DNA of 64,000 nucleotides from Thalassoglobus neptunius (GCF_007859735.1 NZ_SIHI01000001.1:1814341-1878340), one strand, 5' to 3'. Numbered from the stretch's first letter, positions 34,338 to 43,499 are shown. A program made the numbers and translations. The notes: generated by a model not told the origin, from the letters alone.

Positions 34338-36197
34338 ATGAGACACGGTCAATGTGTGATGTGGGGAGTCTTCTTTCTCACGTGTTTTCTGATCACTCCG
34401 CTTCAAGCGGAAAGTCCAACAACAGCATCTTCGTCGCTTGCCTCGGACTTAGTGCCGCTCTGTCGCGTTCTGTCCGGAGAGAACCAAACGACCAGTCTTC
34501 GGTTGAAACTGGTCCCGGAAATTGACGGCTCACCGCAGGATGTGACTGTCGAGTTGCAATCCGACGCGGACGGAAACTATCGCTTCTCTGCTGATCACGC
34601 CGAATACGCGATTGAAGTTCGACGTCAGGAGTCCGCCACGACAATCCTGCTTCCGAAGCATCAGAAGGCGATTGTCGGGCAAGGGGCAGTCGACGGTGAC
34701 GACACACTTATCGCTCAGGGAATCGTCAATCGCCTCGTTTCGATCGATTCTGACTGGAAAAAATACGTGCCCCTCGCTCAGGCGGCCGACCCGAATGCGA
34801 TTGCTTTTCTGCTCAAGACGGTCGCTCAGATTCAACCGGGAGCCCCCCCCCACTCGTGGAGACTCGGCGGGGAAAACTCTCTTCAGTTTGAGGAGGGAGG
34901 ACATCTCATCAAAGGCACACTAGAAAACGCCCGTTTCGAATTTGAAATCAGTGAGTTGGAGCAATCGAGTGCTCTCGATTTGAAAAGCGACTCTCTGAAG
35001 GGCTCCGACTTTGAAGTGACCGAGATTCCGCGAGAGGAATTGGAACGGACCCTGTCACGCGGGATTCGTCGGGCCACGGAAATCCTGTCACCATCTCCCC
35101 GGTTGACGCATCCCCCACAAGATTCGAGAACCGTACCCCACGGAGAATTGAAGTGGGTTCATGGCCACAGAGTGGCGATTCTTCACGGAACCCCGGAAGA
35201 AATCGGAACCGCTCACGGGAATTTGCTGAAAGATGAGATTCTCAAGACCGTCGATTCCGTGATGTATACCTTCGGAACAGTCAACATGGTTCGCTCTGGG
35301 AAGTGGTTTCGAGTGGAACTTGATGAGGCTTACGAACGGCTTTCTCCACACATTCCCAAAGACCATCTCCGCGAAACTGTCGCGATGGCGAATGCAGTCG
35401 GAGTTGACACCGAGCTGGCTCTCGTCGTGAACGTGTTTCCCGAACTCTTTCACTGTTCAGGGTTTGCAATCTTCGGTTCAGCCACGACTGACGGAAAACT
35501 TTACCATGGTCGCGTGCTCGATTACATGACAACCATCGGGCTCCAGGACGCTGCCACGACGTTCATCGTCTCGCCGAATGAGAAGATTTCGTTTGCGAAT
35601 GTCGGATACGCCGGATTCATTGGTTCCGTCACCGGAATAAATTCGCAGGGGATTTCACTTGGCGAAATGGGAGGCCGAGGAGAAGGGCAATGGGACGGCG
35701 TTCCAATGGCGACGCTGATGCGAAGGGGGCTTGAAGAATGTTCATCACTCGCTGAAGTGATGGACCTGTTTGAATCGAGTCCCAGAACGTGCGAGTATTA
35801 TTACGTCTTTGCCGACGGAAATCGAAACGAGGCTGTCGGAGTGGCAGCGACTCCCGAAGCCATTGAGTTCATCAGGCCCGGTCAATCACACGAACGGCTT
35901 GGTGAGGGGATCGAGGATTGTGTTGTCTTGTCAGCAGGCAACAGGTTGACGACACTGCGCGAACGAGTGATCGCCCAGCATGGGAAAATCGACACGACTG
36001 CCGCAATCCGTCTCATGGATCGCCCTGTGGCAATGGAATCGAACCTGCACAACGCACTCTTCATACCGGCCGACGGTGTTCTGTATGTGGCCAATGCGGA
36101 TCATGACTCGCCAGCAGCTGAGCGACCATATGTCCGGCTGGACCTTCGGGAACTCCTCACAGAGACAGTCAACAGCGACCTGATTTCGGAAAATTAG
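34338..36197 (+). CDS. Secreted C45-type acyltransferase/peptidase (NTN-hydrolase-like)
   Basis: A 619-residue exported protein. A signal peptide (GVFFLTCFLITPLQA) is followed by an N-terminal region of about 240 residues without recognised domain. The C-terminal half resembles the acyl-CoA:6-APA acyltransferase/C45 family: HGTPEEIGTAHGNLLKDE, then Cys373 in FHCSGFAIFG, the predicted autocatalytic nucleophile, GKLYHGRVLDY and the later NAVGVD and GINSQGISLGEMGG segments. In the family the Cys acts on amide bonds. The long N-terminal extension is unusual for standard C45 members. Gene alone. Confidence 0.8.
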   Translation: MRHGQCVMWGVFFLTCFLITPLQAESPTTASSSLASDLVPLCRVLSGENQTTSLRLKLVPEIDGSPQDVTVELQSDADGNYRFSADHAEYAIEVRRQESATTILLPKHQKAIVGQGAVDGDDTLIAQGIVNRLVSIDSDWKKYVPLAQAADPNAIAFLLKTVAQIQPGAPPHSWRLGGENSLQFEEGGHLIKGTLENARFEFEISELEQSSALDLKSDSLKGSDFEVTEIPREELERTLSRGIRRATEILSPSPRLTHPPQDSRTVPHGELKWVHGHRVAILHGTPEEIGTAHGNLLKDEILKTVDSVMYTFGTVNMVRSGKWFRVELDEAYERLSPHIPKDHLRETVAMANAVGVDTELALVVNVFPELFHCSGFAIFGSATTDGKLYHGRVLDYMTTIGLQDAATTFIVSPNEKISFANVGYAGFIGSVTGINSQGISLGEMGGRGEGQWDGVPMATLMRRGLEECSSLAEVMDLFESSPRTCEYYYVFADGNRNEAVGVAATPEAIEFIRPGQSHERLGEGIEDCVVLSAGNRLTTLRERVIAQHGKIDTTAAIRLMDRPVAMESNLHNALFIPADGVLYVANADHDSPAAERPYVRLDLRELLTETVNSDLISEN

Positions 36198-36270
36198 CAA
36201 AAATCTGATTCAGATCGTCAGAGATCATGACTTCTCCGAAGGAATCTCGCCCGTCAAGGGGTGTGGTTGC

Positions 36271-36300
36271 TTGACACAAATTTATGGACTGCCATAGGAT
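36271..36300 (+). promoter_or_regulatory. Sigma-70-type promoter for rpmF
   Basis: TTGACA at 36271-36276, an 18-base spacer and TAGGAT at 36295-36300 match the housekeeping consensus well. The site lies 86 bases upstream of the L32 start codon, so it probably drives rpmF and possibly plsX. Confidence 0.65.
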
Positions 36301-36385
36301 ACGCGACTCGATGGGTGGCGGGTTGAAGGATCGCCGACCCTCTATGGTTCACGTAACACTTAATAGCTAAAGGGGATCCGGCGAG

Positions 36386-36565
36386 ATGGCTGTTCCCAAA
36401 AGACGACAATCCAAGGCTCGGTCACGGAAGCGCCGAAGTCATAACGCTTTGAAACCAATGAAGTTGCAGTACTGTCCTCAGTGCGGGACAGCCGTTCCTT
36501 CGCATGTGGTTTGCCCGAATTGCGGTCATTACCATGGTCGTACAATGATTGAGACAGAGGATTAG
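36386..36565 (+). CDS. rpmF: 50S ribosomal protein L32 (bL32)
   Basis: A 59-residue ribosomal protein. It begins MAVPKRRQSKARSRKRRSHN, the conserved basic L32 start, and carries a zinc ribbon with C-P-Q-C and C-P-N-C pairs around residues 31-47. AGGGGAT lies upstream of the ATG. In many bacteria rpmF is followed by plsX and fatty-acid genes, as here. The Cys-containing form is the zinc-binding version of L32. Confidence 0.95.
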   Translation: MAVPKRRQSKARSRKRRSHNALKPMKLQYCPQCGTAVPSHVVCPNCGHYHGRTMIETED

Positions 36566-36746
36566 TGGTCGAATCGGACATTCGATTCGCTTCGAAAGAC
36601 AATCGCCACGCTTTGGGTAGGTTTTCTGGTCGGTCGAAGGGTTATTGGCGGAAGGCTCAAGGACTCTTCTTGTGTGAACTTTTGTCACCACTGACGTTGA
36701 CTGACTTCTTCAGCCCAATTGAGGTCAGAACAGGATCTTGAAACCA

Positions 36747-37754
36747 ATGCGAATTGCACTGGACGCTATGGGCGGAGATGATGCGCCCCTTGTCAACGTC
36801 GCTGGAGCGATCGAAGCTCTCCAGGAACACTCCAATCTTGAAATCTCTCTTGTTGGCGACCGTCAGGTTGTTGACGAGATGATTGACAAGCAGGGGTATT
36901 CCGGAGATCGACTGGAAGTTGTCGAGGCAGACGGTTTTGTCGGCATGCACGAAAAGCCGATGGACGCTCTTCGGCAGAAGCCCAATTGCTCGATTGCAAA
37001 CTGTTGGAAACTGATGGCGGCCGGGCAGGTTGATGCTGTCATCAGTGCTGGAAACACTGGGGGAGTTGTTGCCGCCGGGCTGCGAACTCGACTCTTCCTC
37101 AAAGGAGTGAAGCGTCCCGGGATTTCCGTCGTTCTTCCGACCGTTACAGGACGCTCCGTCCTTCTCGATGTCGGAGCAAATCCGGGAGCACGTCCTGAAC
37201 ATCTCGCGCAATACGCGATTATGGGGACTGTTTTCGCTCGTGAAATGCTGCAGGTCGAATCTCCACGAGTCGGTTTGATGAACATCGGGAGCGAAGACGG
37301 GAAGGGGACTCCATTCATTAAGGAAGCCCACGATCTCATCGTTCAGGGTCCGGTCGCTTCGAACTATATCGGAAATATCGAGGGACGCGGGCTGTATCAG
37401 GGTGAGGCGGACGTCATCATCTGTGAAGGCTTTGTGGGGAATGTCGTTCTCAAGGTTTCTGAGGGAATGGCGTCGATGATGATGCAGCGAGTGGCCCATC
37501 AGGTCCTTGGTTCGCTGAACGGAGAAAAATCGGCCGCCGAAGAAGCATTCGGGAAAGTTGGGCGAAGCTTCGAATACAACGAATACGGAGGCGCGCCTCT
37601 CCTTGGAATTGATGGAGTCTGCCTCATTTGTCACGGTTCGAGCGACGCACGTTCGATCCGAAATGCGTTGAGTACAGCACTCACCTTCGGGGACCGAAAG
37701 GTCAATCAACAAATCGTGGAGACACTGTCAGTTCAGGCTGCTGCCAACGGTTAA
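36747..37754 (+). CDS. plsX: Phosphate acyltransferase PlsX
   Basis: A 335-residue enzyme making acyl-phosphate from acyl-ACP for phospholipid synthesis by the PlsX/PlsY route. It starts MRIALDAMGGDDAP, the family signature, and contains DAVISAGNTGGVVAAG and CEGFVGNVVLKVSEG. ATG 36747 is the normal family start; an in-frame TTG at 36738 would add three residues. The gene sits between rpmF and fabD, the common bacterial order. Probably peripheral at the inner membrane. Confidence 0.95.
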   Translation: MRIALDAMGGDDAPLVNVAGAIEALQEHSNLEISLVGDRQVVDEMIDKQGYSGDRLEVVEADGFVGMHEKPMDALRQKPNCSIANCWKLMAAGQVDAVISAGNTGGVVAAGLRTRLFLKGVKRPGISVVLPTVTGRSVLLDVGANPGARPEHLAQYAIMGTVFAREMLQVESPRVGLMNIGSEDGKGTPFIKEAHDLIVQGPVASNYIGNIEGRGLYQGEADVIICEGFVGNVVLKVSEGMASMMMQRVAHQVLGSLNGEKSAAEEAFGKVGRSFEYNEYGGAPLLGIDGVCLICHGSSDARSIRNALSTALTFGDRKVNQQIVETLSVQAAANG

Positions 37755-37992
37755 GGCTTCTTCCTGACAATGGCGACACCAGTCCGCTGCACGCGATCGA
37801 TTTATGCAGGTCAAGGCAACCTTTGCCTAACGGTTTGAAGTCAACGGGAGCCGTTCGTCGGCGTGCTATGCGCACATCAGCCGCAGTTTCCCGCGTACTC
37901 ACTCGAACAGCTTGAAAAAGTTCTCGTCCTCTTTTCTGGTGCGAATTCGCGAAGACCTGTTCGAACAATGCTCTCAATCAGGAATACGAAAC

Positions 37993-38901
37993 ATGAGTCG
38001 AATTGGGTTCCTCTTTCCAGGACAAGGCGCTCAACATGTCGGGATGGGAAAGCAAATCGTCGATCAATATCCGGCGGCAGATTCGCTTTTCGATCAAGCG
38101 TCTGAAATTCTGGGTTATGACCTGAAGAAGCTTTGCTTCGAAGGCCCGTCCTCAGAACTTGATTCGACGGTTTACAGCCAGCCTGCGATTTTCGTCACCA
38201 GTCTGGCATGTCTTGAAAAACTCCGTGCGGATTCCCCGGACGTCATTCTCTCCTGCGAAGTCGCTGCAGGACTGAGCCTGGGAGAATATACCGCTCTTGT
38301 GTTCGCAGGGGCGATGAGTTTCGAGGACGGGCTGCGAGTGGTGCAGCAACGTGGACAAGCGATGCAAGATGCGGCCGATGCAACTCCGTCGGGAATGGCC
38401 AGCGTTCTGATGCTCGATCTCCCCGACGTTGAGAAGATTCGGGACGAAGCGCAATCGGCGGGGATCGTCGAAATTGCGAACTACCTGTGCCCCGGGAATT
38501 TGGTCCTGTCAGGCGAGAATGCCGCAATCGAACTCGCAGTGGAGTTGGCAGAAAAGGCAGGTGCTCGAGTCGTCCCGCTTGCCGTGGCGGGGGCGTTTCA
38601 CACAGAGATCATGAAACCGGCAGACGATCGGTTGAAGAAGGCGCTCAGCGAAGTCGCCATCACAAGTCCGAAGCGGCCCGTCATTTCAAATGTCGATGCT
38701 CAGGCACACTCTGACCCTGATGAGATCAAAGACGTTCTCGTCAGGCAGGTCATCAATCCGGTTCGTTGGGAAGACTCCGTTCGAAGCATGCTTGAATCCG
38801 GTGTCGATGAATTCTACGAAATTGGTCCGGGCCGCGTTTTGACAGGGTTGCTGAAGCGGATTCAGCGAAAGACTCGGTGCACTGCAATCAACGATTCGTA
38901 A
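37993..38901 (+). CDS. fabD: Malonyl-CoA:ACP transacylase
   Basis: A 302-residue acyltransferase loading malonyl onto acyl carrier protein. GFLFPGQGAQHVGMG (5-19), the catalytic Ser95 in GLSLGEYTA (Leu replaces the common His of GHSLGE), and the second catalytic residue His203 in GAFHTEIM are present. ATG 37993 corresponds to the normal N terminus; an earlier in-frame start at 37912 would add 27 residues of unlikely sequence. It lies 240 bases after plsX and 475 bases before acpP, with no fabG in between. Confidence 0.95.
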   Translation: MSRIGFLFPGQGAQHVGMGKQIVDQYPAADSLFDQASEILGYDLKKLCFEGPSSELDSTVYSQPAIFVTSLACLEKLRADSPDVILSCEVAAGLSLGEYTALVFAGAMSFEDGLRVVQQRGQAMQDAADATPSGMASVLMLDLPDVEKIRDEAQSAGIVEIANYLCPGNLVLSGENAAIELAVELAEKAGARVVPLAVAGAFHTEIMKPADDRLKKALSEVAITSPKRPVISNVDAQAHSDPDEIKDVLVRQVINPVRWEDSVRSMLESGVDEFYEIGPGRVLTGLLKRIQRKTRCTAINDS

Positions 38902-39376
38902 CGCTCAATTCGAGATTGGTCTCAAAAAAAAACGCGATCGTTTCAATATTTTTCGAGTGGCGTGAGCGAAGCCGCATCGCCTGAAGAAGTCGTCTGCTCG
39001 TGAATCATCTCAATGATTCGGGCCGACGCGAATCTTGCGAAGATTCCTGTTGTTTCCGATTTTGATTTTATGCGAGAATCGCTACAAGGTGCTGTTGGAG
39101 GGTTTCTCAAACGGCGCCCCCCAACTCAAGCAGGAACTTGTTCCGAATCACACTTGAAAGAAGCCAATGTGAGCGAGGAACTTCCGACTTGATCAAGACA
39201 TTCCGGTTATCACGACATCTCCGGACCCATTACCGTTTACACATCATTCAAAAGCCGCTATATCTTCCGTCAACCGCCGTTTTTATGATTCGTTCACAGA
39301 TCATGAATCGGTCGGAAGGCCCGCAAATGAGAATGGGCCCCAGGACGGTGTTGAGTAATCCATTAAGGAGTCAGAA
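38902..39376. other. Intergenic region between fabD and acpP
   Basis: About 475 bases where fabG is often found in other bacteria. I see no ketoreductase fragment in any frame: no G-x-x-x-G-x-G or Y-x-x-x-K motif. The region begins with an A-tract near 38925 and contains a good promoter for acpP at 39236-39264. Confidence 0.6.
39236..39264 (+). promoter_or_regulatory. Sigma-70-type promoter for acpP-fabF
   Basis: TTTACA at 39236-39241, a 17-base spacer and TATATC at 39259-39264. It lies 113 bases upstream of the acpP start. The presence of a separate promoter explains how acpP-fabF can be expressed apart from fabD. Confidence 0.6.
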
Positions 39377-39607
39377 GTGGAAGATAAGATCATCTCAATT
39401 GTGAGCGAGCAATTGAGCGTATCCAAGGACGAAATCTCTCGAGAGAGCAACTTTATTGATGATCTTCAGGCCGATTCTTTGGACCTGGTTGAACTGGGAA
39501 TGAAGTTCGAAGAAGAGTTCGGAGTTTCAATTCCTGATGAAGACTACGAAACGATGAAAACTGTTGGCGATGCCATCGATTACATCAAGCAACGGGAGAA
39601 TGCTTGA
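39377..39607 (+). CDS. acpP: Acyl carrier protein
   Basis: A 76-residue acidic, helical carrier protein. Ser34 in the DSLDLVEL motif is the 4'-phosphopantetheine attachment site. The start is GTG 39377, decided by AAGGAG at 39365-39370 with six bases of spacing. The fabF start codon lies three bases after its stop, so the two are co-translated. It carries growing acyl chains in fatty-acid synthesis. Confidence 0.96.
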   Translation: MEDKIISIVSEQLSVSKDEISRESNFIDDLQADSLDLVELGMKFEEEFGVSIPDEDYETMKTVGDAIDYIKQRENA

Positions 39608-39610
39608 GCC

Positions 39611-40852
39611 ATGCTGAAGCGAGTCGTTGTCACCGGCTTAGGCGTTGTCACCTCTCTTGGCTGTGAAGTCAGCGAGTTTTGGGACAGCATCTGCGCTGCC
39701 AAAAGTGGCGTCAGTAAAATTCGTCGTTTCGACTGTTCCAACTTCAAGGTTCAGTTCGGGGGAGAAGTGCAAAACTTCGAGCTCACCGAACATATGGACC
39801 TTCTTGAAAAGGATGTTCGACGCCTTGATCGCTTCGTGCAGTTTGCCATGGCAGCTGCCCAGAAGGCGATTACAGATTCCGGGATCGACTTCGCAAGTGG
39901 TGACCCGTACCTGCACGGAGTTCTCGTCGGGTCTGGAATTGGCGGGCTGAACGAAATTGAGCAACAGCACTCAATTCTGTTCGACCGTGGTCCGACCCGC
40001 GTCTCACCGTTGATGATTCCGAAGCTGATGGTGAATGCCGCCAGCGGAAACATCTCGGTTCGATGGAAACTCAAAGGTCCGAATAGTGCTGTTGCGACGG
40101 CATGTGCGTCCGCAACCAATGCGATTGGTGACGCCTATCGCTTGATTCAGCACGGCCAGGCGAAAGTCATGGTGACCGGCGGAAGCGAAGCAGCCGTCAC
40201 ACCGATGGGGCTGTCTGGATTTGCAAGAATGCAGGCACTGTCGACACGGAACGATGCACCCGAAGCTGCCAGCCGACCGTTTGACGTCGATCGCGACGGT
40301 TTTGTGATGGCGGAAGGGGCGGGGATTTGTGTTCTCGAAGAATACGAGCATGCCCGTTCTCGCGGAGCAAATATCGTCGCTGAAGTTCTTGGATACGGAA
40401 TGTCTGCGGACGGAAGTCACATGACTGCTCCGGATCCGGAAGGTCGCGGTGCTGCAAGAGCGATGCAAGGGGCATTGAATGATGCTGAGATCAGCGCCGA
40501 CTCAATCAGCTATGTGAACGCTCACGGAACGAGTACTCCGTTAGGCGACAAAGCTGAGACGATGGCGATCAAGAGTGTCTACGGAAATCATTCCCGCACG
40601 ATGCCTGTGTCGAGCACGAAGAGTCAGCTTGGGCACCTGTTGGGAGCGTCCGGAGGCGTTGAGTTCGTTATTTCGTCTTTGGCGATTCGTGATCAGATTG
40701 CTCCACCGACAATCAACCTCGATCATCCCGACGAAGCTTGCGATTTGGACTATGTGCCAAACGAAGCTCGGCGAATGCAGATTGACCGGGTAATGACCAA
40801 CAGCTTCGGATTCGGAGGGCACAACGCCTGTCTAATCCTGGGCAAGGTCTGA
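39611..40852 (+). CDS. fabF: 3-oxoacyl-ACP synthase II
   Basis: A 413-residue thiolase-fold condensing enzyme that elongates acyl-ACP with malonyl-ACP. Catalytic Cys165 in ATACASAT, His305 in NAHGTSTP and His342 in QLGHLLGAS form the Cys-His-His triad, with Lys337 in STKSQLGH. Length is typical. The gene follows acpP by three bases. No other elongation gene follows; downstream is a 230-base gap with short repeats. Confidence 0.96.
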   Translation: MLKRVVVTGLGVVTSLGCEVSEFWDSICAAKSGVSKIRRFDCSNFKVQFGGEVQNFELTEHMDLLEKDVRRLDRFVQFAMAAAQKAITDSGIDFASGDPYLHGVLVGSGIGGLNEIEQQHSILFDRGPTRVSPLMIPKLMVNAASGNISVRWKLKGPNSAVATACASATNAIGDAYRLIQHGQAKVMVTGGSEAAVTPMGLSGFARMQALSTRNDAPEAASRPFDVDRDGFVMAEGAGICVLEEYEHARSRGANIVAEVLGYGMSADGSHMTAPDPEGRGAARAMQGALNDAEISADSISYVNAHGTSTPLGDKAETMAIKSVYGNHSRTMPVSSTKSQLGHLLGASGGVEFVISSLAIRDQIAPPTINLDHPDEACDLDYVPNEARRMQIDRVMTNSFGFGGHNACLILGKV

Positions 40853-41004
40853 TCCTTAGTCACTTTTTCGCGGACCAGTTGAGTCGTCATTGACGCAGAG
40901 GCAATGATGCAACAGGTCCGAAGCATTAAGCAATCGTGCTTAGTGCTGTTGTTGCGCTTGCCCGCGCACTCTCTTTGAGACCGTATTCTTTCGCCATTCC
41001 TTCG

Positions 41005-41042
41005 CGCTCAAAGACTTTCGCTCAAAGACTTTCGCTCAAAGA
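41005..41042. repeat. Three tandem copies of a 14-bp unit
   Basis: CGCTCAAAGACTTT is repeated at 41005 and 41019, with a partial third copy to 41042. It lies in the gap between convergent fabF and the P-loop gene. No coding or regulatory role is evident. Confidence 0.85.
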
Positions 41043-41048
41043 TAAAGA

Positions 41049-41085
41049 TGCCTGAGTGACGTATTCCGGGTTTCAGGCACTCAGG
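41049..41085. terminator. Hairpin with alternative pairing at convergent gene ends
   Basis: CCTGAGTG (41051-41058) pairs with CACTCAGG (41078-41085), and the overlapping TGCCTGA (41049-41055) can instead pair with TCAGGCA (41073-41079). The right arm includes the stop codon of the P-loop gene. There is no T-tract, so terminator function is only a possibility. Confidence 0.35.
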
Positions 41086-41659
41086 TCGAGAGTTCTTCCG
41101 AGAAATGATTGTAGAGTTCGCGGAAGCATTCGCGGATATTTCCCCGGTTCCTGCGAAACAGCTGAGCGAGCCTTGCTTCCGAACAGGCTTCTTCGCCTGC
41201 AAGGGACCTCGTGAAGCGAATGAGTTGTCGCGGTGTGCTTTGGCAAGTGTGAAGTGTCGGCATTCGCCCCGGTCGATGGCACGAAATGACCAATCCGCGA
41301 AGCTTTTGGCTCTCTTCCTGGACTCTTCTCCAATCCCACCAATTCAAGAGACCGGCGGTATCGAGAAGAAGAATGTGTGTCGCGGGAAGATCCTTCATGG
41401 TTTCCCGGAACTTCCGCAGATTGCGTCGACTGCCATCATCTTGTAGTCGCAGCAACGTCACAGGGATCTGACGACGTTGAAGTTCTCGAAAGAGGTCTCG
41501 TAGAAGCGTTGTCTTGCCTGTTCCTTTTCGGCCGACAATGGCACCACGAAAGCCGCTTTGTTCCATCGATGCAATCAGTTCACCAAGAGATCCTTCATCG
41601 AACCGGTATTCGAGGTTGTCGATGTTCTCCGACCGGAAGGGGTTGGCGCGTGCTCTCAT
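41081..41659 (-). CDS. P-loop ATPase of unknown function
   Basis: A 192-residue protein with Walker A GRKGTGKTT near residues 43-51, a Walker-B-like HILLLDTAG segment near residues 94-102, and a C-terminal basic helical region. It lacks HNH, helicase or transporter signatures. Its start overlaps the stop of the MBL-fold gene by four bases (ATGA), which implies coupling. The short size and the Arg-rich tail suggest a regulator or accessory ATPase. I do not recognise the family. Confidence 0.7.
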   Translation of the reverse strand: MRARANPFRSENIDNLEYRFDEGSLGELIASMEQSGFRGAIVGRKGTGKTTLLRDLFRELQRRQIPVTLLRLQDDGSRRNLRKFRETMKDLPATHILLLDTAGLLNWWDWRRVQEESQKLRGLVISCHRPGRMPTLHTCQSTPRQLIRFTRSLAGEEACSEARLAQLFRRNRGNIRECFRELYNHFSEELST

Positions 41660-42405
41660 TTCGCCAGATCAATTGTCAAGCCATCATCTGCGATCGTGAC
41701 GTTGGGATAGACACGGGTCAAAGCGTCCAGCCCAATCGGGTCATCGTCAAGGTTCAAGGGGTCGACGTGTGTGACCACGAGTCTCCCGACGTTAGCGTCT
41801 TTCGCCAAACGGGCGAGCGACGATGTGTGTGTATGCCCGGTCGTTTTTGCCCACTCCAAATTGTCGTCCGGGAAATAGCATTCATGGATCAAGAGATCGG
41901 CGCCGCGAACGAATTCTGTGTAAGTTCCATCAACGGTTGTGTCGGTCACGTACGCGATTTTCTGGCCGTCCAGCTCGAAGCGGTAAGCCGTTGAGCCCCC
42001 GGGATGAGTGGTCAGGGGAAACGACTCGATCTCAATTCCGTTAGCAAGCTCGATAGTGTCGCCAGCGGTGAATGCGTGAAATTCGAATGGAGGTCCGACG
42101 GGAAAGATGGCTTGCGAAAAGAGCGAATCCCGGACGGCATCGAGGATGTTCTGAACGCCGAACAGTCTCATTTTTTCGACGCCCTGGATCAGCGGGAGGG
42201 TGACGAGATAGGTCAGTCCGCAGATGTGATCGAGATGAGCGTGAGATAAAAACAGATCAAGCGTTTTCGTCTCAAGGTGCTCAGCGATTCGGAAGCCCGC
42301 TGTTCCGCAATCGAGAACGAGTCCAATTTCGGGGACCATCAGGCACGTGGTGTGGCGGCGTTCGTTGGGGTGAAATCCCCCAGTTCCAAGAAATTCGATT
42401 CGCAT
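41656..42405 (-). CDS. MBL-fold metallohydrolase (RNase Z-like)
   Basis: A 249-residue metallo-beta-lactamase-fold hydrolase. The zinc motif SHAHLDH (His55, His57, Asp59, His60) and later His and Asp ligands (LLIHECYF, THVDPLN) are visible. The opening MRIEFLGTGG resembles RNase Z and related phosphodiesterases, but the flexible-arm insert of true RNase Z is not evident, so the substrate may be a cyclic nucleotide or other phosphodiester. It is translationally coupled to the downstream P-loop gene and lies 36 bases after the nucleoside phosphorylase gene on the same strand. Confidence 0.85.
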   Translation of the reverse strand: MRIEFLGTGGFHPNERRHTTCLMVPEIGLVLDCGTAGFRIAEHLETKTLDLFLSHAHLDHICGLTYLVTLPLIQGVEKMRLFGVQNILDAVRDSLFSQAIFPVGPPFEFHAFTAGDTIELANGIEIESFPLTTHPGGSTAYRFELDGQKIAYVTDTTVDGTYTEFVRGADLLIHECYFPDDNLEWAKTTGHTHTSSLARLAKDANVGRLVVTHVDPLNLDDDPIGLDALTRVYPNVTIADDGLTIDLAK

Positions 42406-42441
42406 GCGGCGACTCGCCTCCGGGTGCCGAATTGTGATTGG

Positions 42442-43278
42442 TTACGCCACGGTTTCTGCTTCACGCTTCAGCAGCCCCCGAACGATTGATCTCAAATGAG
42501 GCTCTGCCTCGTTCGCAATCGCGATAATTTCTTCGACGTTTGCTGGTTTCAAAGCATCGGGCAGACACATGTCTGTGACGACGGAAAGGGCAACTGTCCG
42601 GAGCCCTGCATGGACCGCCACGAGAACTTCGGGAACCGTTGACATTCCGACGATGTCGGCCCCGATCATTCTCAGGAAACGGTACTCTGCTCGCGTTTCA
42701 AGATTCGGTCCCGCGATGGCGACGAAGACACCTTTCTGAGCCCGGAAATTGTCGGCGCGAGCAATTTCAAGTGCGGCGTCTCCCAGCTTCTGGTCGTATG
42801 GAGCGCTCATGTCAGGAAAGCGTGGACCGAGTCGGTCATCGTTGATGCCGATCAACGGGTTGTCTCCCATCAGGTTGATATGGTCATCGACAACGACAAT
42901 ATCGCCCGTCTGGAGATAAGGGTTCATGCCGCCCACGGCATTGGAAGCAATCAGAAGCTCAGCTCCGAGAGCTTTGAAAACTCGAACAGGCAGAGTCACT
43001 TGCTTGAGGGAATATCCCTCGTACATGTGATGACGCCCTTCCATCGCAATCACTGGCAACCCGCTCAACGTTCCGCAGACAAGCCGGCCTCGGTGACTCG
43101 TGGCAGTCGATTTCAGAAAATGAGGAATTTCCTCATAGTCAAAAACCGCTTCTGTTTCGATATCGCTGGCGAGATTGCCCAAACCCGTACCCAGGATAAT
43201 CCCAGCATGTGGCGTACGATCCCACTTTGCTTGAATGACCGAACAGGCTTCCTGGATCTGATTGTAGAGTTCGAGCAT
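42442..43278 (-). CDS. Purine nucleoside phosphorylase (trimeric type)
   Basis: A 278-residue enzyme cleaving purine nucleosides with phosphate to base and ribose-1-phosphate. GIILGTGLGNLA, the RGRLVCG and EGRHHMYEGYS active-site segments, GPNLETRAEYRF and MSTVPEVLVA are all typical of the trimeric (human-like, PNP/PunA) class. ATG 43278 gives the family N terminus; 36 upstream codons are not conserved in character. Cytoplasmic salvage enzyme. Probably heads a unit with the MBL and P-loop genes. Confidence 0.93.
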   Translation of the reverse strand: MLELYNQIQEACSVIQAKWDRTPHAGIILGTGLGNLASDIETEAVFDYEEIPHFLKSTATSHRGRLVCGTLSGLPVIAMEGRHHMYEGYSLKQVTLPVRVFKALGAELLIASNAVGGMNPYLQTGDIVVVDDHINLMGDNPLIGINDDRLGPRFPDMSAPYDQKLGDAALEIARADNFRAQKGVFVAIAGPNLETRAEYRFLRMIGADIVGMSTVPEVLVAVHAGLRTVALSVVTDMCLPDALKPANVEEIIAIANEAEPHLRSIVRGLLKREAETVA

Positions 43279-43499
43279 GATTAATTGCTGGCCTGGGAAA
43301 ATTCTGGCGAAATTTGGAAGCGCCAAACCGTGTGGGACGTTTTTTGTGTTGCCAGTCGCTGGGATTGAGTCAGGAGATGATACCAAAGAGCCTGTTTCCC
43401 GAGGAATTCAACTCAAATCCTGATGCAGTCCAATGCGCAGCATCGAACGAAAACCCCACAAACGGCTCAATTCTGAACGTTTTCGGTTGGGGGAAGCAC

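Noticed and set aside
36657-37712. A 351-codon minus-strand frame opposite plsX
   Set aside because: plsX is certain; the antisense frame has no motif and arises from the codon bias of the sense gene.
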